Of a stretch of 35,750 nucleotides of DNA, positions 19,443-25,955 are shown piece after piece. Where the stretch lies: positions 1-35,750 of the IMG/VR virus record IMGVR_UViG_3300021226_000033, one strand, 5' to 3'. Both the position numbers and the translations under genes were made by a program. Under the pieces are notes generated by a model. That model searched no databases. It was not told the DNA's origin and saw only the letters and a list, made by a program, of their open reading frames with translations. Origin of the DNA: a virus. The stretch's first letter is position 1; every line of letters starts with the position of its first letter.

Positions 19443-21314
19443 ATGCCGCTGAAAAAATTGATGTTTAAACCGGGGCTCGACCGCGAGACAACCCGGTACA
19501 CCAGTGAAGGCGGCTGGTATGAGTGCGACAAAGTACGCTTCCGGTCTGGTAGCCCGGAGAAAATCGGCGGCTGGGAGCAAGTCTCCAACGTAAACACCTT
19601 TCAAGGAACCTGCCGCTCTCTGTGGCCTTGGTCTACGTTTGCCTACGCAGCCTATCTTGGCGTGGGCACAAACCTCAAGTACTACATCATGTACGGCGGG
19701 GCGTACAACGACATCACGCCTATTCGCGGTACAGCAACGCTGACCAACCCCTTCACTGCAACCAACGGTTCCGCAATCATTGCCGTAGCTGATGTTGCTC
19801 ACGGCTGTGAAGACGGGGATTTCGTCACTTTCTCTGGTGCTACCGGTCTGGGTGGAAACATTACCGCTACGGTCCTGAACGCCGAGTACCAAGTCACCGT
19901 CATTAACGACGATTCCTACACGATCACAGCTTCTGCTACGGCCAATGCAACGGACGCTGCGGGCTCCCCGGGCGGTGGTACTGTCACTGCCGCATACCAG
20001 CTAAATGTAGGCAACGCCATTCAAGTGCCTCTCTCCGGTTGGGGCGGTGGCGCATGGGGGCTTGGGCCTTGGGGTGTTGGCTCTACGACAATCGAGACTA
20101 TCCGCATCTGGAACAACCAGAACTTCGGCGAGGATTTGGTCTTTGGCCCGAAGGGTGGCGGTATCTATTACTGGGACGTAGCCTCTGGGCTTAACGCTCG
20201 GGGTATTGCGGTGACTTCGCTCCCCGGAGCGTCTGACGTTCCTATCTACCAGAACATTCTTGTTGTCTCGGATACCTCCCGCTTTGTGCTGGCGATGGGG
20301 ACGAACGATTACGGCAGCATAGAGATTGACCCCATGCTGATTCGGTGGTCGGATCAAGAAAGCGTTGTGAGCTGGACGCCTACGGCTACCAACCAAGCGG
20401 GCAGCATCCGGCTGTCGCACGGCTCAGAGATTCTCGGCTACGCTCAGGTGCGGCAGGAAATTCTTGTCTGGACTGACACCTCGCTCTACTCTCTCCAATA
20501 CCTCGGCCCGCCTGTTGTGTGGGGCTCACAGCTTCTTGCAGATAACGTCACTATCCTGAATGACCGTGCTATGGCAACGGCTGCGGGGGTTACTTACTGG
20601 ATGGGCGAAGAAAAGTTCTACGTCTATGATGGGCGAGTTCAAACGCTCCCCTGCACCTTGCGGCAATACGTATTTGGGGACTTCAACCTTGATCAAGTTG
20701 ATCAAGTCTTTGCTTCGACCGTTGAGCGTTTCAACGAGGTCTGGTGGTTTTATCCGTCATCAGGCAGCACAACTTGCGATAGGTACGTTGTTTATAACTA
20801 CCTTGAGAAGATTTGGTACTACGGCAACATGACCCGTACCTCGTGGATTGACGCAAGCGTTGTTAGCAATTATCCGATCAGTGCCTATAACAATCAGCTT
20901 CTGTACCAAGAGGTCGGGGTTGATGACGGTGCCAGCGGGGTTGGCGTCCCTATCGAAGCGTACATCACAACGTCTGAGTTCGACATTGAGGACGGGCATA
21001 ACTTCGGGTTCGTCTGGCGTGTGCTGCCTGACATTACCTTCCGGGGCTCTACCGCCGCTGCTCCGCAGGCGCTCTTCACGCTGCTGCCCTTGCAGAACTC
21101 AGGCTCCGGGTACAACAACCCTCAGTCTGTTGCCGGGTCTAGCAGTGGCATGGTGACTCGCAGCGCTACCGTCCCAGTGGAGCAATTCACGGGGCAAGTA
21201 AACATCCGGGTTCGTGGTCGGCAGATGGCTATGCGCGTGGAGTCTACAGAGCTGGGCGTTGCGTGGCAGCTAGGCGCACCACGAATTGATATCAAGCCTG
21301 ATGGACGTAGATAG
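19443..21314 (+). CDS. Tail nozzle / packaged-DNA stabilisation protein (P22 gp10-like)
   Basis: This 623-residue protein has the family start: FKPGLDRETTRYTSEGGWYE, CDKVRFRSGSPEKIGGWEQ. A beta-rich body with repeated blade-like strands follows, for example ILVWTDTSLYSLQYLG, MGEEKFYVYDGRVQTLP, and EVWWFYPSSGSTTCDRYVVY. The C-terminus has VEQFTGQVNIRVRGRQMAMR. Such proteins form the hexameric nozzle below the adaptor and keep packaged DNA inside. An insertion around residues 95-185, rich in Gly, Thr and Ala, may be a surface domain (FTATNGSAIIAVADVAHGCE). The third HNH gene follows directly. Confidence 0.85.
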   Translation: MPLKKLMFKPGLDRETTRYTSEGGWYECDKVRFRSGSPEKIGGWEQVSNVNTFQGTCRSLWPWSTFAYAAYLGVGTNLKYYIMYGGAYNDITPIRGTATLTNPFTATNGSAIIAVADVAHGCEDGDFVTFSGATGLGGNITATVLNAEYQVTVINDDSYTITASATANATDAAGSPGGGTVTAAYQLNVGNAIQVPLSGWGGGAWGLGPWGVGSTTIETIRIWNNQNFGEDLVFGPKGGGIYYWDVASGLNARGIAVTSLPGASDVPIYQNILVVSDTSRFVLAMGTNDYGSIEIDPMLIRWSDQESVVSWTPTATNQAGSIRLSHGSEILGYAQVRQEILVWTDTSLYSLQYLGPPVVWGSQLLADNVTILNDRAMATAAGVTYWMGEEKFYVYDGRVQTLPCTLRQYVFGDFNLDQVDQVFASTVERFNEVWWFYPSSGSTTCDRYVVYNYLEKIWYYGNMTRTSWIDASVVSNYPISAYNNQLLYQEVGVDDGASGVGVPIEAYITTSEFDIEDGHNFGFVWRVLPDITFRGSTAAAPQALFTLLPLQNSGSGYNNPQSVAGSSSGMVTRSATVPVEQFTGQVNIRVRGRQMAMRVESTELGVAWQLGAPRIDIKPDGRR

Positions 21315-21315
21315 A

Positions 21316-21344
21316 TGTACAAGGTACACAGCAAGATGTACAAT
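21316..21344 (+). promoter_or_regulatory. Predicted sigma70-type promoter of the third HNH gene
   Basis: TGTACA at 21316-21321 (four of six -35 positions) is separated by 17 bases from TACAAT at 21339-21344 (five of six -10 positions). It lies right after the nozzle stop codon and 28 bases before the chosen start. As at 3142, a TG directly abuts the -10 hexamer. Prediction only. Confidence 0.5.
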
Positions 21345-21371
21345 ACAGACTTCTTCATTTTGGAGTCTGTC

Positions 21372-22007
21372 ATGGGACGTTTTGTTGATCGAGTTGGGCA
21401 AGTGTTTGGGCGTTTGCGGGTGCTTGATCGCGCCGGAACAGACCAAAACAAAAAAGTTGTTTGGCGTTGTGCGTGTGAATGCGGCAATGAAGTTGTGGTC
21501 CCATCTGGTAGCCTTGCAAATGGCAACACTATGTCATGCGGTTGTTATTTTTTAGAGCGCGTTACAAAGCATGGCGGAACTAACAAAGGCTCTTACAACA
21601 CTTGGCGCGCCATGATGCGACGTTGTTATAAGACTCAAGATAAAGACTATTTGCGCTATGGTGGCAAAGGCGTTACTGTGGATGAGCGTTGGCATGATTA
21701 CGCCAGCTTTGCCGCCGATATGGGAGAGCCAAGCGGCGAAGAGACACTTGACCGTATTAATACATACGGAAATTATGAGCCAAATAACTGTCGCTGGGCC
21801 TCCCTACAAATCCAAGCGCGGAATATTCGCACACCAAAATCCAATAAAGCCGGTGTAACTGGTGTTATTATGGTTTATGCTGGCAAATGGATGGCATCAA
21901 TAACAGCAAATAGAAAAAGATACTACGCCCCAGTTCGTGGTACTCTTTCTGAAGCGGCCTCCGACCGAAAAGAACTTGAGCTTTTGCACTGGGGATCGGT
22001 GCAATAA
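21372..22007 (+). CDS. HNH-type homing endonuclease with zinc ribbon and AP2-like domain
   Basis: This 211-residue protein has an N-terminal MGRFVDRVGQVFGRLRVLDR with a Cys-rich knuckle (Cys33, Cys35, Cys37, Cys56, Cys58). A central nuclease-like segment follows: SYNTWRAMMRRCYKTQD, RYGGKGVTV, and ETLDRINTYGNYEPNNCRWA (residues 124-143), whose D-R-I-N and G-N-Y-x-P-x-N-C-R-W are the hallmark of this HNH variant. A C-terminal AP2-like DNA-binding segment (GVTGVIMVYAGKWMASITAN) completes it. The ATG at 21372 has a GGAG site six bases upstream; an earlier ATG at 21315 would overlap the predicted promoter. It joins the next gene by TAATG and differs in architecture from the other two HNH genes. 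Confidence 0.85.
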   Translation: MGRFVDRVGQVFGRLRVLDRAGTDQNKKVVWRCACECGNEVVVPSGSLANGNTMSCGCYFLERVTKHGGTNKGSYNTWRAMMRRCYKTQDKDYLRYGGKGVTVDERWHDYASFAADMGEPSGEETLDRINTYGNYEPNNCRWASLQIQARNIRTPKSNKAGVTGVIMVYAGKWMASITANRKRYYAPVRGTLSEAASDRKELELLHWGSVQ

Positions 22008-23383
22008 TGTCTGTCCTAACAACGCTCATCAAGCGGTTCACCGCCCCGTCGCTGCCGAACCCGCCGCAGGAATTCGACCAGAAATATTTTGACAAGTTCA
22101 ATAGTGTCCTGCGGCTTTACTTCAACCAACTCGACCAACTCTTGGGGCAGCTTGTGAGCGGAACTACTGCGGTACCGATTACGTTCCCGATCAATGCGCT
22201 AGATGCTTTTGGTCGGCTGGTTACCACGCAGCCCTATACGTTGTTTGACAGTCAAAACCGCTACGCCGCAGACGATCAGTTTGATACCGGGCTAACTGGC
22301 GGGGGCACTACAACGTATCTGCCCAATGAATCTTCCGTACAGCTAAATGTCGGCACCGCCAGCGGGGATCAGGTTGTCAGGCAGTCATTCCGAACCATGC
22401 CGTATCAGCCCGGGAAGGGGTTGACGTTCCTTGCTACCTTCGTGATGGCAACGGCGAAGACGAACCTTCGGCAACGCGTTGGGTACTTCAACACGGGAAA
22501 CGGCGCTTTTTTGCAGCAAAGTGGAACCACTGTTTCTTTTGTTCTGCGCTCAAGCTCACTGCCCACCCCCGGCACGCCAAGCGATATCCGAACGGTAAAT
22601 CAAGCCGACTGGAACGTAGACAAGATGGACGGCACAGGCCCAAGCGGTCGAGTGCTTGACCTGACCAAGAACCAAATCCTGTACATGGACTTTGAGTGGC
22701 TTGGAACGGGCGATGTGCGCTGCGGGTTTTATGTAGACGGAAGTCCTCAGATTTGCCACATTTTTCACAACGACAACACGCAGACGGCTGTTTATATGCA
22801 AACCGCCATCCTGCCGGTACGCTACGAAATCACGAACACAGGCATTACCGGCTCATCGTCTGCGATGAAGCAAGTATGTTCTTCCGTCATTAACATGGGG
22901 GGTTATCAGCAAACTACGGTTGACCACCTCGCCCGAAGAACAGCAGTCCTATCGACTATCGGCAATACATTCCTGCCGCTGGTGTCAATCCGCTTGAATT
23001 CTGCTGCGCTGGGTGCGGTGGTGTTGCCGAACAAGATTGAAGTTCTGCCCACGACCAGCCAGAACTATGAAGTGGCGTTGGTTAAGAACCCAACCCTTAC
23101 CGGCGCTTCGTGGGTGTCCGTGCCTTCGGACCCAAATGTTCAGTACGACGTAAGCTCTACAGCGGTATCAGGCGGAACGCTTGTGTACAACAACTACACG
23201 ACTGCCAGCGGCAGTGGCGGCTCCAACGTGCTGGCTGATCCCCCCGGATACAAATGGGACTTGCAGCTTGGGGCATCCATTGCAGGGGTTAGCGACGTTT
23301 ACACTGTGCAGATTCGTACCGTATCTGGAGCCACTACCGGCGATGCGTTTGGCACGTTTACCTTCTACGACCTGACGATTTAA
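22007..23383 (+). CDS. Virion structural protein, putative tail or head surface protein
   Basis: This 458-residue protein has a short helical start (EFDQKYFDKFNSVLRLYFNQ) and the block LDAFGRLVTTQPYTLFDSQN, followed by RYAADDQFDT. I recognise 'DAFGRLR(V)..PYTLFDSQxRY' as a recurrent motif in large virion proteins of environmental phages. The middle is a jelly-roll-like beta domain (ILYMDFEWLGTGDVRCGFYV). The C-terminal part is again beta-rich and ends in GTFTFYDLTI. It might be a receptor-binding or capsid surface protein; the exact role is unknown. It starts with a one-base overlap to the HNH gene. Confidence 0.72.
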   Translation: MSVLTTLIKRFTAPSLPNPPQEFDQKYFDKFNSVLRLYFNQLDQLLGQLVSGTTAVPITFPINALDAFGRLVTTQPYTLFDSQNRYAADDQFDTGLTGGGTTTYLPNESSVQLNVGTASGDQVVRQSFRTMPYQPGKGLTFLATFVMATAKTNLRQRVGYFNTGNGAFLQQSGTTVSFVLRSSSLPTPGTPSDIRTVNQADWNVDKMDGTGPSGRVLDLTKNQILYMDFEWLGTGDVRCGFYVDGSPQICHIFHNDNTQTAVYMQTAILPVRYEITNTGITGSSSAMKQVCSSVINMGGYQQTTVDHLARRTAVLSTIGNTFLPLVSIRLNSAALGAVVLPNKIEVLPTTSQNYEVALVKNPTLTGASWVSVPSDPNVQYDVSSTAVSGGTLVYNNYTTASGSGGSNVLADPPGYKWDLQLGASIAGVSDVYTVQIRTVSGATTGDAFGTFTFYDLTI

Positions 23384-23385
23384 TC

Positions 23386-25953
23386 ATGGCAATCTCAAGA
23401 GCAAAAGGCGTTACAGAAGAACGAGAGCCTGCGTACCGTGGGTCTAGGATAACTACGCCCGTTGCGCCCCCTCCTGTTATTGCCGCACCTGTTGCCGCAC
23501 CCGTAGCCCCGTTTAATTTTGCGGGGCTAAACCTCGCCGGGTTAGCCAGTCTTGCAGCGAAACCTGCTGCGCCTGCGGTTGTCGCGCCTCCTCCGGTAGT
23601 TGCACCCGCCCCCACACCCGCTGGTATTCCTACGGAATATTCCGCGAAACCGATCAATATTGATCTTGCGAAGTACGGGCTTACACAGCAGGATGTGGCT
23701 AGAGAAAGTCTTGCTTCCCCCTATACCGCTCCTCCTGCTGTAGCTGCGCCCGCCCCTGTAGCTGCGCCCGCTCCGGTCATCCCTAAGTTCGATCCGGCAA
23801 TGTTGGCGAGCCTTGCTGCCAAGTATGCGCCTGCGGCACCCGCCACGACCCAAGCCATTCAAGCGGCAATAGCTCCTCCACCTCCTCCCCCGCCTGTTGC
23901 TGCGCCAGCCGCTCCTGCGGTAATGCCTACGATTCAAGACTATCTTAAACAGAAGGAAGCAGCGTTTAAGCCAGAACAAGTTGGGGGCGATTTCTGGTCC
24001 CCACAATACAGCGCTTATGATTCTGCTAAAGATATTTCCGAATACAAACGCCTATATGGAGATAAAGCGAATCCTTGGGATATTGCTGTTGCAGAAACTC
24101 CGGGACAGCTAATTGGGTTTTCTGGTGGGTTGGGCGGAACCCCAACATACTCCACCACCAGCCGCGAAGAATTACAAAATGCCTACCTTCGTGGCGAAGG
24201 GGCGGTTAAACCAAGTGATGCATACACTGCCGCACTAGATCCGCAGTTCAAAACACGATTGAATCTACGTGACCAACTACTGGCTCAAGGTAGTCAGTAC
24301 GGGGTGAACTACAAAGGCAAAGCCCAAAATGCTGCTGGAAATGCTGCCGAGATGGCGCGTCTACTTGAAGCGGGCGGGATTACCGATTTGTCGCAACTTA
24401 AAGTAGTGGATGGCAAGCTGGTTAACAGCGTTACAGGCAAGCCGTTTGAAAATAAATACACTGACCGAAAAGATCGGTTTGGCTACAGCGCTTTAGGTTC
24501 AGGACAAACAGACTACAAATATACGGTTGATGCCAATGGCAATCCGGTCTTCTACCCGCAGTGGCGCAGTAGTTCTACCAATCTTGGATTCGTTGGTAAG
24601 ATACTGCCAGTAGCTTTGAGCTTTGTTAACCCGGCTCTTGGTGCAATTGCCTCCGGGGCGGTAACAGCTATTCAAGGCGGAAATATTGGCGACATTATTA
24701 AGTCTGGTGGAGCATCTTATCTTGGCGGGAAACTGGGCGGATATGCTGGCGATCTAGCAGGAGGATCACAAACTGTATTGGGAGGAGCGGCTCAAGGCGC
24801 TACTCAATCTGCCGTTAAGGGGATTGCCTCAGGAAACCTTAACCTGAAGGATGTCGCTACAGGCGCACTTGCTGGCGGAGCCACATCTGGCATAACTTCC
24901 TTGCTAAAAGATGTCACTCCCAAAGATTTAACTGGCATTAAAGCAATTGATACTGGCTTGGCTAGTGCTGGCGGCCGTGCGGTCGGCAACATTATTCGTG
25001 GACAAGATGTTGGCGATGCGCTTGTTGGTGCCGGAAGCGGGCTTATTGGCTCTGCGGCTGGCGCGGAAGTTGGAAAGCTATTACCTGACGATGTTAATGG
25101 CACCATCTACGACGTAGTTACTGGAGCCACAAAGGGGGCAGTTACTTCTGGCGTGCGCGGCGGGGATATATTGGAAGGGTTGGTTGGTGGCGGTATTCGG
25201 GGCGGGGCGCAAAGTCTTCAGGACATCCTCAAGCCCGACACAAAAACCACTTTAACGGGCGGGTACAGCCCTGCGGATTTGGAAGAAGGCTCTTTCCCCG
25301 ATGTTGAGCTTGAGAAGGTGTTGACTACGGGCAAGTACGATAACGATTTTGATAGCTACGACCTTCAGGATATCGTAGGCCCAGCTCCTGCTCCGGTTCT
25401 TGCTGCGCCTCCTCCTGCGGATGAGTTGCCAAAGGTAGATGTTGTTCAAAAATACCTTGGTGATTACGACAACTATGACTTGCAGGATGTTATAGACCAG
25501 CCATCCCCACCAAGCAATGCGCCCGTAGTTAGTATCCCAAGAGTTGAAGTTTCCGGCGAAAGACTCCCGGCAGAAGAGCCGATTGAAGAAATGACGCCGG
25601 AAGAGCGAGCGATTTATATGCCGCCTCCTGCGGTTGCGCCCCCCGCCATTGCCGCCCCAGCGCCCGCCGCACCGGCTCCAGCACCTGCCGCACCGGCTCC
25701 TGCCGCACCAAGCCCAGCACCAAGCCCAGCCCCAGCGCCTCGTATGGCGGATGAGGATATGAGCTGGTTACTAGCTATGCTGGCGCAGCAGGAAGAAGAA
25801 GCTCCGTATGTACAAAGACTGTATGATCCGGGTAGGCAATTTGATGTAAGCGAACTATTTACGGCCACAAGCCCAAGAGCATCTAGTCAGCGGGGTCAGT
25901 ACGCGCAGGATCAATACGCGCAACTGGTGCAAATGCTGAGCAACCGGAGTTGA
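23386..25953 (+). CDS. Large putative internal virion (ejection) protein with Pro/Ala linkers
   Basis: This 855-residue protein has Pro/Ala/Val-rich segments at about 25-75, 105-185 and 745-800, which look like extended flexible linkers. Between these is a charged domain (YSAYDSAKDISEYKRLYGD) and then a long Gly/Ala-rich, moderately hydrophobic region (about 400-610, for example LPVALSFVNPALGAIASGAV and GALAGGATSGITSLL), suited to membrane insertion. A short motif, YDLQD followed by I/V, occurs twice (FDSYDLQDIV and YDNYDLQDVI). Position after the nozzle gene and before other giant proteins supports an ejection role, by analogy with podovirus internal proteins. No sequence family is recognised. 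Confidence 0.7.
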   Translation: MAISRAKGVTEEREPAYRGSRITTPVAPPPVIAAPVAAPVAPFNFAGLNLAGLASLAAKPAAPAVVAPPPVVAPAPTPAGIPTEYSAKPINIDLAKYGLTQQDVARESLASPYTAPPAVAAPAPVAAPAPVIPKFDPAMLASLAAKYAPAAPATTQAIQAAIAPPPPPPPVAAPAAPAVMPTIQDYLKQKEAAFKPEQVGGDFWSPQYSAYDSAKDISEYKRLYGDKANPWDIAVAETPGQLIGFSGGLGGTPTYSTTSREELQNAYLRGEGAVKPSDAYTAALDPQFKTRLNLRDQLLAQGSQYGVNYKGKAQNAAGNAAEMARLLEAGGITDLSQLKVVDGKLVNSVTGKPFENKYTDRKDRFGYSALGSGQTDYKYTVDANGNPVFYPQWRSSSTNLGFVGKILPVALSFVNPALGAIASGAVTAIQGGNIGDIIKSGGASYLGGKLGGYAGDLAGGSQTVLGGAAQGATQSAVKGIASGNLNLKDVATGALAGGATSGITSLLKDVTPKDLTGIKAIDTGLASAGGRAVGNIIRGQDVGDALVGAGSGLIGSAAGAEVGKLLPDDVNGTIYDVVTGATKGAVTSGVRGGDILEGLVGGGIRGGAQSLQDILKPDTKTTLTGGYSPADLEEGSFPDVELEKVLTTGKYDNDFDSYDLQDIVGPAPAPVLAAPPPADELPKVDVVQKYLGDYDNYDLQDVIDQPSPPSNAPVVSIPRVEVSGERLPAEEPIEEMTPEERAIYMPPPAVAPPAIAAPAPAAPAPAPAAPAPAAPSPAPSPAPAPRMADEDMSWLLAMLAQQEEEAPYVQRLYDPGRQFDVSELFTATSPRASSQRGQYAQDQYAQLVQMLSNRS

Positions 25954-25955
25954 AA

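Noticed and set aside
20690-20710. Tandem TTGATCAAG palindromes as an operator or nuclease site
   Set aside because: They fall inside the nozzle coding sequence and are explained by the codons for the LDQVDQV peptide.
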